Source: CAYWNK01 sp964459495 (GTDB lineage Bacteria > Planctomycetota > UBA1135 > GCA-002686595). Taken from it: a stretch of DNA of 23,778 bases. The notes beneath the pieces are model-generated. The model had not been told where the DNA came from. It saw only the letters and a list, made by a program, of their open reading frames with translations, and made no database searches. The DNA lies in the NCBI GenBank assembly GCA_964459495.1, contig CAYWNK010000068.1, forward strand, positions 1 to 23,778, written 5' to 3'. Below, in pieces: positions 1 to 8,157 of this stretch (position 1 is the stretch's first letter; the number at the start of each line of letters is the position of its first letter). Made by a program: the position numbers and the translations under genes.

Positions 1-14
1 TCTGCCCGCCGATC

Positions 15-2507
15 ATGCCTCGACCCCTCCAGACCCTCCTGGCCTGCAGCCTCCTGCCGCTCCTGACCGCCCTGGCCCCCGCCCAGACGGCAATGGACAC
101 CCTGCGCGGCCGGATCGCTGAGCACCGGCTCCTCGGCCGGCTCGACACCGGCCTGCTGCACCACTATCCGCCCTTCGTGGTGTTCTTTGAGACGCCGCGG
201 AAGCCGGACCCGGAGCGCGAGGCGGATCTCCAGGAGCGCTACGGCCCGTGGCTCGAGTCGCTCGCGCAGACCTACCACGGCACCTTTGTCATTCCCGGCC
301 GGATTCCCGAGCCCACAACGATGTTCCTGGTGCCGCTGTACATCGTCGACGGCCAAGCCGCTTTCCGCAACGCCCGTCGCCATGCCACGGAGACCCGGCC
401 CCGCTATCCCCAGCGCACCCTGGCCCTGGACGATCTGACGATGGTCGTGACCCTGGCTGACTCCGGGGACGACAAGCGGCCCACGGAGATGACAAGGGTC
501 CCCGTGATGTTCGAGGCGACACGCGCCCTGGTGAAGGCCTGGTGCGAGGGCTCCTACCCCGGCCTGGAGGAGCAGTGGCTGATCGACGGCCTCTCGGGGT
601 ACTACTCCAGCGACGGGGTCCAAGATGTCGCCGACTACCAGAACCCGCCGGTGAACGGCAGCGCCCTCAAGTGGCTGCAGGGGCTCGACGAGAGCGAGCG
701 TGAGAACCTGCTCGTGGACCTAAACACCCTGGTTGGTCTGGGCGGCGAAGAGTACCGGCACGAGGAGCTCTTGCTGCGCAACCGCAAAGCGGGCGGTGGC
801 AACCTCTCGCCGGTGGCCACCAACACGATTTGGTACCACCTGACCACCCTGTGGACCCACTACCTGCTGCGTGGCGAAGGAGGCCGCTGGCGCACAAAGG
901 CAGTCAAGTACGTGGCGGACGTGATGCGCGGCGACCGCGGGGTCCAGACCCTCAAGCAGGCGCTGGAGGTCGATTCCCTCACCGAGCTGAACGAAGGATT
1001 CGCCCTGCACTGGAATGCGCTGCTGCGCGGCGAGGGCGTCGAGGCCGGTCCTGCGGGCACGCTGCCCACCGCGGGCGGAGACCCAGGGGTGGTCACCGAG
1101 GCTTTGGCGATCGACCCCAAGGACGGCTCCGCCCGCCTTGCCGTCGCGATGTCCCGCGCAGCGCGCGGAGCCCTGGGGCCGGCGACAGCCGAGATCGAGG
1201 AGATACTCGGGGAGCTCGACGACCAAGCGATGAAGTTCAAGCTCCAGGCCGAACTCGAGCGACTCGCGATCGCCGCTAGCGCGAGGGACAAGTTTCTGGA
1301 GTCCCTTGTGGGCACGCGCCGCAAGCTCTCCTTCAAGAACGAAGGCGAGACCGTCAAGACCAAGGTGCTGGCCATGGAGGATGGGGTTCTCACCCTCGAG
1401 GCCAAGAAAGAGGACGACCTAGCCTCGATCCCGGTCGAGAAGATCTCACTTGCCGACATCGCCCTTGCCATGGGGCGAGACGTCGAGGACTTTGGCCCCG
1501 AGTGGCTGAAGGGCTACTACCTCGCGCTCTCGGGCGATCCGAAGTGGAGCCGCTTCATCGATACGAAATCCACCTCAGGGAAGGCCCTAGCGCGAACCCT
1601 GGAGAAGGACATGGCCGGCTGGATTTCCAGCGGGATGGCCCTGCTTTCCCTGGACGACCTCAGCCGGGTGCCGATTCCGGGGGACCCGGAGTCCGGTGAG
1701 CGGGTCATCGATTCGGTGAAGAGCCTGCTGGACACGTACGGGGACTCCGACGCCGTCCAGGCGGCCAAGCCCGCTCTTCGGGGTCTGGCACAAGAGGCAT
1801 TGCTGCCCCTGTTTGCCCAGAACGGGGTCCGCGATCTGGTGCGCGGGAAGATCACACCGCTCAAGGATGGCCGGGTCCGCCTGGAGTACAACTTCAAGGA
1901 TCCGAATCAGTTGGAGGACCTCACCCCCGACGATGACTACCTCGCCGACAAGCGCGAGGTGCGCGGCGAGCTCAGTGCCGACGCGCTCAAGGCTGGCTTT
2001 GCTGTCCGCGGCGGCCAGCTCTCGGGAACGGGCGCCAAGGTGTTCCGTCTGCCGATCGCTTTCGAGGCTCCGATCGTGCGCTATCGAATGGTCTACGGGC
2101 GCGCCACCGGTTCGGCCTTTGCCAACATGACCGTCGGCATCTGTGACGACGGCAAGGGGAGCTACATCGCCGCCCACGACGTGTTCGACCTCGAGGTTGT
2201 CGACCTGGCGGAGGGCTTCGTGCGGGCCGAGTACGAAGAGGGAGCGCGAACCGTCAAGGACGCCAAGCCCTACAAGCTCGAGCTCAAACACGACGGCAAG
2301 AAGGAGATCGCTCTGTTGGTCAACGGCAGGCTTGTGCGCAAGGCGGCCTGCGGCCCGCGCCTCGCCGGCGAGGTCTTCGTCTGGTTCCACGCCAACTCTC
2401 CGATCGCCCTGCAGTCCCTGATCGTCGAAGGCCTGCCGGTGCTCACCGGCCAGGAAGACAAGAAGGCAGCCTGGGTCGAGGCACAGCTGACGGAGATGGG
2501 CCTCTAA
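15..2507 (+). CDS. Secreted protein with degenerate gluzincin-like peptidase domain
   Basis: An 830-residue protein with a clear Sec signal peptide: basic start, hydrophobic residues 7-20, likely cleavage after APA-Q near residue 23. Residues about 45-200 resemble the N-terminal part of peptidase-MA-like (DUF1570-type) proteins common in Planctomycetes. Where those have HExxH this protein has FEATR (166-170), and the later WLxEGL/A motif reads WLIDGLSGYY (188-197). Both zinc histidines are therefore missing and it is probably not a peptidase. Residues about 430-475 look like a small beta-barrel module. Residues about 620-820 have the beta-rich pattern of a concanavalin-like/DUF1080-type jelly roll; this is a weak call. 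The ATG lies only 14 nt from the window edge, but the well-formed signal peptide supports it. The function is unknown, with extracytoplasmic binding or scaffolding the best guess. polA follows 263 nt downstream and looks unrelated. Confidence 0.85.
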   Translation: MPRPLQTLLACSLLPLLTALAPAQTAMDTLRGRIAEHRLLGRLDTGLLHHYPPFVVFFETPRKPDPEREADLQERYGPWLESLAQTYHGTFVIPGRIPEPTTMFLVPLYIVDGQAAFRNARRHATETRPRYPQRTLALDDLTMVVTLADSGDDKRPTEMTRVPVMFEATRALVKAWCEGSYPGLEEQWLIDGLSGYYSSDGVQDVADYQNPPVNGSALKWLQGLDESERENLLVDLNTLVGLGGEEYRHEELLLRNRKAGGGNLSPVATNTIWYHLTTLWTHYLLRGEGGRWRTKAVKYVADVMRGDRGVQTLKQALEVDSLTELNEGFALHWNALLRGEGVEAGPAGTLPTAGGDPGVVTEALAIDPKDGSARLAVAMSRAARGALGPATAEIEEILGELDDQAMKFKLQAELERLAIAASARDKFLESLVGTRRKLSFKNEGETVKTKVLAMEDGVLTLEAKKEDDLASIPVEKISLADIALAMGRDVEDFGPEWLKGYYLALSGDPKWSRFIDTKSTSGKALARTLEKDMAGWISSGMALLSLDDLSRVPIPGDPESGERVIDSVKSLLDTYGDSDAVQAAKPALRGLAQEALLPLFAQNGVRDLVRGKITPLKDGRVRLEYNFKDPNQLEDLTPDDDYLADKREVRGELSADALKAGFAVRGGQLSGTGAKVFRLPIAFEAPIVRYRMVYGRATGSAFANMTVGICDDGKGSYIAAHDVFDLEVVDLAEGFVRAEYEEGARTVKDAKPYKLELKHDGKKEIALLVNGRLVRKAACGPRLAGEVFVWFHANSPIALQSLIVEGLPVLTGQEDKKAAWVEAQLTEMGL

Positions 2508-2564
2508 TTCGCGATCGCCCCGCGACCCCTTCGGATTGCCGGGGGCGTATGGCCTGCAGGCACG

Positions 2565-2732
2565 ATGCTTGCCGTCCGCCCCTCGCCCCCCCTGCTCTGT
2601 TCGGGCTCTCCCCGGGCGCAGCGAATCCTGGGGGACACCATCAGCACGGACTCCACCCACCGCTTCCAGCTGCGGTTCGGGGACGGCCAGCCGTCGAAGT
2701 TCTCCGAAGTGGCCGGACTGAGGCTCCCCTAG
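2565..2732 (+). CDS. Doubtful 55-aa ORF, possible gene remnant
   Basis: A 55-codon ATG-to-TAG frame in the gap between the secreted protein and polA. The first third is Pro/Arg/Ser-rich and looks non-coding. The last part (FQLRFGDGQPSKFSEVAGL, about residues 33-51) has the alternating pattern and the FSEVxGL signature seen near the N-terminus of gp19-family phage tail-tube proteins. There is no Shine-Dalgarno and no continuation after the stop. It may be a decayed fragment or chance. Two other short frames (2536-2721 and 2549-2740) overlap it and look worse. Confidence 0.15.
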   Translation: MLAVRPSPPLLCSGSPRAQRILGDTISTDSTHRFQLRFGDGQPSKFSEVAGLRLP

Positions 2733-2758
2733 GCCGGTGAGTTCGGGCGGCTGGGCGG

Positions 2759-2764
2759 TACACT
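2759..2764 (+). promoter_or_regulatory. Possible -10 box (TACACT) for leaderless polA
   Basis: TACACT fits the TANNNT pattern and ends 6 nt before the polA ATG, so transcription would start at or next to the start codon. It is also the loop of a perfect 6-bp inverted repeat, GGGCGG (2753-2758) and CCGCCC (2765-2770). GGGCGG occurs once more at 2745-2750. No good -35 is visible 17-18 nt upstream, and there is no Shine-Dalgarno. Confidence 0.35.
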
Positions 2765-2770
2765 CCGCCC

Positions 2771-5506
2771 ATGCCGCGCCTCTTCCTCCTGGACGGAACC
2801 GCCCTCGCCTACCGGTCCCATTTTGCCCTTGCCCGTTCGGGATTGAGCTCGCCCGAAGGCAAGCCAACCGGCGCCACCTATGGCTTCACGATGACGCTGC
2901 GGCGCATCCTGAACACCGAGAAGCCGGACCTGCTGGCCGTCGCGCTCGACGCCAAAGGCCCCACGTTCCGGCACGAGCAGTACGCCGAGTACAAGGCGAC
3001 CCGCGAGAAGGCGCCGGAGGAGATGATTGCGCAGCTGGGCGATATCCGCTCGGTGATCGAAGCCCACGGACTGCCGCTGTTCGAGATCCCCGGCTTCGAG
3101 GCCGACGACGTGATCGGCACCCTGGCCAAGCAGGCCGAGGCTCGCGGGGATGAGGTCTTCATCGTGACCGGAGACAAGGACCTGATGCAGCTCGTCTCCG
3201 ACAAGGTGACGCTCTACAACGTGTTCAAGCCCAAGGTGGACCTCGTGATCGAGGGCGTCGAAGCGGTGCGCACCAAGTTTGGGACCGACCCAGAGCACGT
3301 GATCGACGTGTTGGCCCTCATGGGCGATGCGTCCGACAACGTGCCCGGCGTGAAGGGAATTGGCGAGAAGGGTGCAGCCAAGCTGATCGCCGAGTTCGGC
3401 AGCGTCCCTGAGCTCCTCGAGCGTCTCGATGAGGTGAAGGGCAAGAACAAGGAGAAGATCGAAGCAGACCGCGAGAACCTGCTGATGAGCCTCGAGCTTG
3501 TGACCATCGATACCCAGGTCCCACTCGATCCAGGCCTGGACTCGGTGTCGGCGCCCGCCCCCGACCCCGTCGCTCTCGCCAAGCTCTTCGGCTCGCTGGG
3601 CTTCCAGTCCCTGGTCACCCAGGTCCAGACCGCGGAGAAAAAGCCAGACGACGTCGAGCGCGACTACGTCACGGTGCGCAGCCAAGAGGAGCTGGAGGCC
3701 ATGCTGAGCGAACTCCGGGAAGCCGGCACCTTCAGCGTCGACACCGAGACCACCGGCCTCGCCGCCTTGGAGGTCGACATCGTCGGCGCCTCGTTCAGCG
3801 CGAAGCCCGGGCGCGCGTTCTACCTGCCATTCAACCTATCGCCACCCGTGCTCCCCGGCGGCAAACAGGCGCTCCTCGACGCTCTGCGCCCCCTGCTTAC
3901 CGATCCAGGCCTGAAGCGCGTCGCTCAGAACTACAAGTACGACGCGCAGGTCCTTGGCGCCCAAGGGATCGAGACGCCCCCCATCGACTTCGACACCCTG
4001 ATCGCGAGCTTCACCGTGGCTGGCTCGACCCGTCGCCACGGCCTAGACGAGCTGGCCCTGACCTACTTCGGCATCGCCAAGATCCCCACCAGCCAAATCA
4101 TCGGCAGCGGCAAGAAGCAGGTGACGATGGCCGAGGTGATGGTCGACCAGGTGGCCGAGTACGCCTGCGAGGACGCCGATGTCACCTTCCGGCTCTACCA
4201 GGCTCTCGAAAAGGAGGTCACCGAAACCGGCAACGCCGACCTGTACTACGACCTCGAGCTGCCGCTGGTACCTGTGCTGACCGCGATGGAGCGCCGCGGA
4301 ATCCGCCTGGACGTGGGCTTGCTCGAGGAATTCGGCAAGGAGCTCGAGCGCGACATCGACTCCGCCGTCGAGGACATCCGCGCGATGGCCAAGGAGGCCG
4401 GCTATGCGGGCCACGCCGAATTGAACGTCAACAGCACCAAGGCCCTGGGCACTCTGCTGTTCGAGGTGCTTGAGATCCAGAACGAGGCCGGCGTCAAGCG
4501 ACCCAAGAAGACCAAGACCGGCTGGGCCACCGACCACGCCACCCTCACGGCCAACTACGCCGAGGTGCCGATCGTGCAACGGCTGCTCGAATACCGCGAG
4601 GTCAACAAGCTGAAGTCCACCTACGTGGACGCGCTTCCCCAGTACGTCAACAAGAACACCGGTCGAGTGCACTGCTCGTTCTCGATGACCTCGGCGGCGA
4701 CCGGGCGACTGGCCTCGTCCGACCCCAACCTGCAGAACATCCCCGTGCGCACCGAGCGCGGCAAGCGCCTGCGTCAGGCCTTTATCGCCAAGGAGGCGGA
4801 CGAACAGGGCAAGTGGGTACTTCTGGCAGCCGACTACTCCCAGGTCGAGCTGCGCATTCTCGCGCACCTCTCCGGCGACCCCGGCTTGACGAAGGCCTTC
4901 GCCGAGGGCGCTGACATCCACGCCTCCACGGCCTCGGCCATCTTCGGCGTTGAGCCCGACGCCGTCGATCGCGGGATGCGATCCCAGGCAAAGGCCATCA
5001 ACTTCGGTTTGCTCTACGGCATGGGTCCCCAGCGGCTCGCCCGGGAAACCGGCCTGACGGTGCCCGAGGCCAAGACCTTCATCGAGCGCTACTTCGATGC
5101 GTTCCCCAAGGTGCGCGGCTGGATTGATGGGGTGCTCGAAAACGCCCGCGAGAACGGCTACGTCGAGACGCTCATGGGACGCCGCCGAACGATCCCTGGC
5201 ATCGACGCCCAGAACAGCCGCATTCGATCTGGCGCCGAGAACGTCGCGGTGAACACGCCCGTACAGGGCTCGGCCGCCGACATCATCAAGCGCGCCATGA
5301 TCAACCTCGAGCGCCGCCTCGGGGAAAGCGATCTTCACGGCCACATGCTCCTGCAGGTGCACGACGAACTGCTGCTCGAAGTGCCGGAATCCGAGCTTGA
5401 GGCGACCACCGACCTGGTCCGTGACTGCATGGAGAACGCCGTACCGCTGGATGTCCCCCTCAGCGTCGACTTCGGCTCGGGGAACGACTGGCTGGCCGCC
5501 CACTAG
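2771..5506 (+). CDS. polA: DNA polymerase I
   Basis: A 911-residue cytoplasmic family A polymerase for Okazaki fragment maturation and repair gap filling; the length is normal for the three-domain form. Residues 1-290 are the 5'-3' nuclease, with LDGTALAYRSHF, GFEADDVIGTLA, VTGDKDLMQL and the MGDASDNVPGVKGIG helix-hairpin-helix region. Residues about 300-480 are the 3'-5' exonuclease. Its acidic residues are present (D324 and E326 in DTETT, NYKYD, YACEDADVT), so proofreading should be active, unlike in many Gram-positive homologues. The polymerase part has motif A DYSQVEL (D688), the O-helix R737-K741-F745-Y749 and motif C VHDE (863-866). Phe at 745 corresponds to the residue that discriminates against dideoxynucleotides in E. 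coli. The ATG directly follows CCGCCC, and the protein aligns with known family starts. It converges with purK across 164 nt. Confidence 0.98.
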   Translation: MPRLFLLDGTALAYRSHFALARSGLSSPEGKPTGATYGFTMTLRRILNTEKPDLLAVALDAKGPTFRHEQYAEYKATREKAPEEMIAQLGDIRSVIEAHGLPLFEIPGFEADDVIGTLAKQAEARGDEVFIVTGDKDLMQLVSDKVTLYNVFKPKVDLVIEGVEAVRTKFGTDPEHVIDVLALMGDASDNVPGVKGIGEKGAAKLIAEFGSVPELLERLDEVKGKNKEKIEADRENLLMSLELVTIDTQVPLDPGLDSVSAPAPDPVALAKLFGSLGFQSLVTQVQTAEKKPDDVERDYVTVRSQEELEAMLSELREAGTFSVDTETTGLAALEVDIVGASFSAKPGRAFYLPFNLSPPVLPGGKQALLDALRPLLTDPGLKRVAQNYKYDAQVLGAQGIETPPIDFDTLIASFTVAGSTRRHGLDELALTYFGIAKIPTSQIIGSGKKQVTMAEVMVDQVAEYACEDADVTFRLYQALEKEVTETGNADLYYDLELPLVPVLTAMERRGIRLDVGLLEEFGKELERDIDSAVEDIRAMAKEAGYAGHAELNVNSTKALGTLLFEVLEIQNEAGVKRPKKTKTGWATDHATLTANYAEVPIVQRLLEYREVNKLKSTYVDALPQYVNKNTGRVHCSFSMTSAATGRLASSDPNLQNIPVRTERGKRLRQAFIAKEADEQGKWVLLAADYSQVELRILAHLSGDPGLTKAFAEGADIHASTASAIFGVEPDAVDRGMRSQAKAINFGLLYGMGPQRLARETGLTVPEAKTFIERYFDAFPKVRGWIDGVLENARENGYVETLMGRRRTIPGIDAQNSRIRSGAENVAVNTPVQGSAADIIKRAMINLERRLGESDLHGHMLLQVHDELLLEVPESELEATTDLVRDCMENAVPLDVPLSVDFGSGNDWLAAH

Positions 5507-5670
5507 AGCGCTGCGAGGGCTGCGGCTGGCTCGCGGCGGAGACCGGGCACATCCTGCCGAAGTAGGGCAGCATCGGGCTTGGATCCCCGCTGGAGACTCC
5601 AAGGGCCCGGGAGCTGCAGGCCGCTCCCCAGCGCGAAGCGCAGGTTGGCGGCGTGGGATGATGGCCGGGA

Positions 5671-6855
5671 CTACGCTCCGGTCCTTTCGGATGGCTGCCC
5701 TTCCCGCGTGAGCTGAGACCGAGCAGCCAAGGCCAGACGTTCCGCATCCTCCAGCGTGTCCGACGTCACCGAGATGTGGCCCATCTTGCGCGCCATGCGG
5801 GGCGAGGATTTGCCGTACAGGTGCAGGTGTGTTTTGGGCAGGACCAGGGCGTGCTGCCACTGGGGCTCGCCTGCCTGCCACAGGTCGCCCAGCAGGTTCA
5901 CCATCGCCGCAGCGGGCACGCAGCGTTCAGTCGACCCCAGCGGCAGCGCACAAAGCGCACGGACCTGCTGTTCAAACTGGCTGCACACGTGCGCATCGAG
6001 GGTGATGTGGCCCGAGTTGTGCGGCCGCGGCGCGAGCTCGTTGACCAGCAGGCTGCCGTCCTCGAGGAGAAAGAGCTCCACGCAGAGCACGCCGACCACC
6101 TCGAGCTCGGAAAGCACCTGGCGAGCTAGATCGAGCGCGGCCTTGGCCACACGCTCTGGAACCGGCGCCGGGCAGAGCGTCACGTCGAGAATGTGGTTCT
6201 CGTGGCGGTTCAGGACTGGGTCGTACAGGGCCACCTGACCGTCGACCCCCCGGACTCCGACCACCGAGAGCTCGGCCGTGAAGGGGATCAACTGCTCGAG
6301 GACCGCGGGCGTCCCCGCGAGCTCGGCCCAAGCCTGACGCAGGTCGTCCAAGGTGCGGATGCGCCACTGCCCCCGTCCGTCGTAGCCCCAGGCGGTGGTC
6401 TTGAGCACCGCAGGCAAACCGACCGTCTGGGCTGCTGCCTCGAGGGCAGCCTCCTCCTCGATCAGGACAAAAGGAGCCACGGGAATGCCTAGGCCCGAGA
6501 GCGCGTGTTTTTCCCGGCCCCTGTTTTGGGTCGCGTGCAGCAGGCTCCCGGCCGGTCGCACGGGCACGTGCTTGGCCGCAGCTTCCGCCGCGGCAGAGGC
6601 TACGTTTTCAAATTCGAATGTGATCGCGTCCACGCCCCTAGCGAAGCGCTCGATCGCTCCCAGATCGTCGTAGGAAGCCAGCGTCACGCTGTCGGCGATT
6701 TGCCCAGCGGGGGAATCCTTATCGGGAACGAACACGTGCAGGCGGTAGCCCATCTGGCGCGCCGCCATGCCGAACATGCGGCCGAGCTGGCCGCCGCCTA
6801 GGACGCCGAGGGTGGCGCCAGGGAGGATGGGCGCAGGGACGTGGGCTGCGGTCAT
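5671..6855 (-). CDS. purK: N5-carboxyaminoimidazole ribonucleotide synthase
   Basis: A 394-residue ATP-grasp enzyme that converts AIR, ATP and bicarbonate to N5-CAIR in de novo purine synthesis. The N-terminus carries the PurK signature LGVLGGGQLGRM (about residues 16-27), followed by VFVPDKDSPAGQIAD and ITFEFENV. The ATP-grasp part shows VLKTTAWGYDGRGQW, the PurK glycine-rich ATP loop. NELAPRPHNSGH near residues 270-281 holds acidic and Asn residues for Mg-ATP. The ATG overlaps the purE stop codon in ATGA (6852-6855), so translational coupling is likely and no separate ribosome site is needed. Having both PurE and PurK indicates the two-enzyme bacterial route rather than class II PurE alone. 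Confidence 0.97.
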   Translation of the reverse strand: MTAAHVPAPILPGATLGVLGGGQLGRMFGMAARQMGYRLHVFVPDKDSPAGQIADSVTLASYDDLGAIERFARGVDAITFEFENVASAAAEAAAKHVPVRPAGSLLHATQNRGREKHALSGLGIPVAPFVLIEEEAALEAAAQTVGLPAVLKTTAWGYDGRGQWRIRTLDDLRQAWAELAGTPAVLEQLIPFTAELSVVGVRGVDGQVALYDPVLNRHENHILDVTLCPAPVPERVAKAALDLARQVLSELEVVGVLCVELFLLEDGSLLVNELAPRPHNSGHITLDAHVCSQFEQQVRALCALPLGSTERCVPAAAMVNLLGDLWQAGEPQWQHALVLPKTHLHLYGKSSPRMARKMGHISVTSDTLEDAERLALAARSQLTREGQPSERTGA

Positions 6856-7349
6856 GCGAGCACCGAGTCTTTGGCTTTGCGCTCAGCAGCGGCGCGGTAC
6901 ACCTCGAGGCGGGACGCGAGAGCCGCGTCCCGAACACCGAGCATCCGGGCGGCAAAGAGGGCCGCGTTCTTCGCACCCGACTCGCCGATCGAGAAGGTCG
7001 CGACGGGAACCCCACCCGGCATCTGGACGATGGAGAGCAGAGAGTCGAGTCCCTGGAGCGCCTTGCTCTGGACGGGGACTCCGAGCACGGGCAAGTCCGT
7101 CCAGGCAGCAAGCATCCCGGGTAGATGGGCGGCGCCGCCGGCGCCGGCGATGATGGCGCTGAGCCCCTTGGCCCGGGCGCCCTTGGCGTAGTCCCGCAGC
7201 AGATCAGGGGTTCGGTGCGCGGAGACCACCTGCTGCTCAAAGGGAACCTGGAGCTCGGTCAACAGTTCGGCGGCGCACTTCATCGTGGGCCAGTCCGAGC
7301 TGCTGCCCATGACGAGGCCGACGACGGGATTGGGATGGGTTTGGCTCAT
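6852..7349 (-). CDS. purE: N5-CAIR mutase (class I PurE)
   Basis: A 165-residue enzyme converting N5-CAIR to CAIR, the partner of PurK. The class I motifs are all there: VMGSSSDWPTMK near residues 13-24, where the substrate phosphate loop lies, the SAHRTPD loop with its catalytic His, AGAGGAAHLPGM and LPVLGVPVQS. The length is typical for the octameric enzyme. It is the first gene of a two-gene operon, and its last 3 nt fall within the ATGA overlap with purK. The start follows seven consecutive C residues and has no Shine-Dalgarno. The gene diverges from the small PAS-like gene across 158 nt. No PurR box or purine riboswitch was seen. Confidence 0.97.
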   Translation of the reverse strand: MSQTHPNPVVGLVMGSSSDWPTMKCAAELLTELQVPFEQQVVSAHRTPDLLRDYAKGARAKGLSAIIAGAGGAAHLPGMLAAWTDLPVLGVPVQSKALQGLDSLLSIVQMPGGVPVATFSIGESGAKNAALFAARMLGVRDAALASRLEVYRAAAERKAKDSVLA

Positions 7350-7380
7350 GGGGGGGCAGAGCGGGGAGGAAGGGGCGCGC

Positions 7381-7410
7381 AGTGTCCCGGGTTCGCGCTA
7401 GCGGACGCAA
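7381..7410 (-). promoter_or_regulatory. Weak candidate promoter for purEK
   Basis: Reading leftward on the minus strand, TTGCGT (7410-7405) is followed after 18 nt by GACACT (7386-7381). This would give a start near 7374 and a leader of about 24 nt before the purE ATG at 7349. The -35 is fair and the -10 weak. It is the best match I found in the divergent gap, with no supporting evidence beyond spacing. Confidence 0.22.
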
Positions 7411-7507
7411 CTGCAACCGCTCGGTTCGCACAACTCGGGTTTGGAGTTCAGACCGGGCGGCAGTCTGCGCGATAGGACCGGACCGGATCACCCGTTTGCG
7501 ATCTCCT

Positions 7508-7930
7508 ATGTCTGCCGACCACCACGAGCCGCCCTCCCCTCTTCCGGCTCCCGCCGAATTGGACGTATTCGCCCAAGCCCCTTTCGCCCTCGAGCATCTC
7601 CTGCAGCGATTGGATCAATACGAGACGCCGCTCGCGGTGGTGGACGAAGAGGGGCGAGTCGTCGACGCCAACGGTCCCTGGAAGCGGCGCGAGGGCCTGT
7701 CCCTGTGGTGCGGGATTGGGGAGGTCCTGGCCTCGATCGACCCGGAGCTGCCAGCGGACGGGGACGGTCTCGAGCGACTGGCGAAGGAGCTGGGCGGCGT
7801 CCTCCGTGGGCGGACGCAGTTCTGCGAATGGGACGCTGAGAGCGGAGAGCACGTGAGCCTGACGCGCCTGGTGGCCGTCAGCGGGAACTACGCCCTGGCC
7901 GTATTCCAGCCTGCGATCGGTCCCCTCTAG
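7508..7930 (+). CDS. Small stand-alone PAS-like protein
   Basis: A 140-residue soluble protein. Residues about 35-60 (LDQYETPLAVVDEEGRVVDA, then N at the usual place before W) match the first strands of a PAS fold. The central Leu-rich helices and the closing strands (HVSLTRLVAVSGNYALAVFQ) complete a single PAS-sized domain. No kinase, cyclase or DNA-binding output is fused, so it may work by binding another protein or a ligand; no ligand residue can be assigned. The frame is open upstream to 7382, but the extra 42 residues are Arg/Ser-rich and unlike a protein. I chose ATG 7508, where the sequence becomes protein-like. Its genomic neighbours, purEK and a ferredoxin, do not reveal a partner. 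Confidence 0.75.
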   Translation: MSADHHEPPSPLPAPAELDVFAQAPFALEHLLQRLDQYETPLAVVDEEGRVVDANGPWKRREGLSLWCGIGEVLASIDPELPADGDGLERLAKELGGVLRGRTQFCEWDAESGEHVSLTRLVAVSGNYALAVFQPAIGPL

Positions 7931-8062
7931 GGACCTCGCACCCCCGGCGATGACTGTCGTCGGCCGCACCCGATCTCTGAATGGCCTAGGAAACCTGCGT
8001 CAAGCAGCCGCACCTGCCCATGGCTGGCCTTCAGATCCAGCCAGGAGTGGCCGATTGGGGGC

Positions 8063-8092
8063 TTGGAGGCACGTTCCAGGGCGTGCTACGTT
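8063..8092 (+). promoter_or_regulatory. Candidate sigma70-type promoter of the ferredoxin gene
   Basis: TTGGAG (8063-8068) and TACGTT (8087-8092) are separated by 18 nt, placing the transcript start near 8099 and a leader of about 58 nt before ATG 8158. The spacer contains an inverted repeat, GCACG (8069-8073) and CGTGC (8082-8086), with an 8-nt loop, so a regulator could bind between the two boxes. This is the best-looking promoter in the window. Confidence 0.42.
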
Positions 8093-8157
8093 GTCTGGCA
8101 ACCGAGGCCGCCACTGCGCCCGGCACTCGCCCCACCCTCCACTCCGACCGACCAGCC

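Noticed and set aside
1587..2867. A 426-codon minus-strand open frame across the end of the first gene, the gap and the start of polA
   Set aside because: It spans two real genes and their gap with no domain or start signal; it is a compositional artefact.
5507..5670. A terminator in the polA-purK convergent gap (CTGCC/GGCAG near 5554-5570)
   Set aside because: Only a 5-bp stem without a T-run; nothing else in the gap stands out.
4043..5881. A 612-codon open frame antisense to polA
   Set aside because: It mirrors the codon periodicity of polA, lacks recognisable domains and would also cover the polA-purK gap. polA itself has every catalytic motif.
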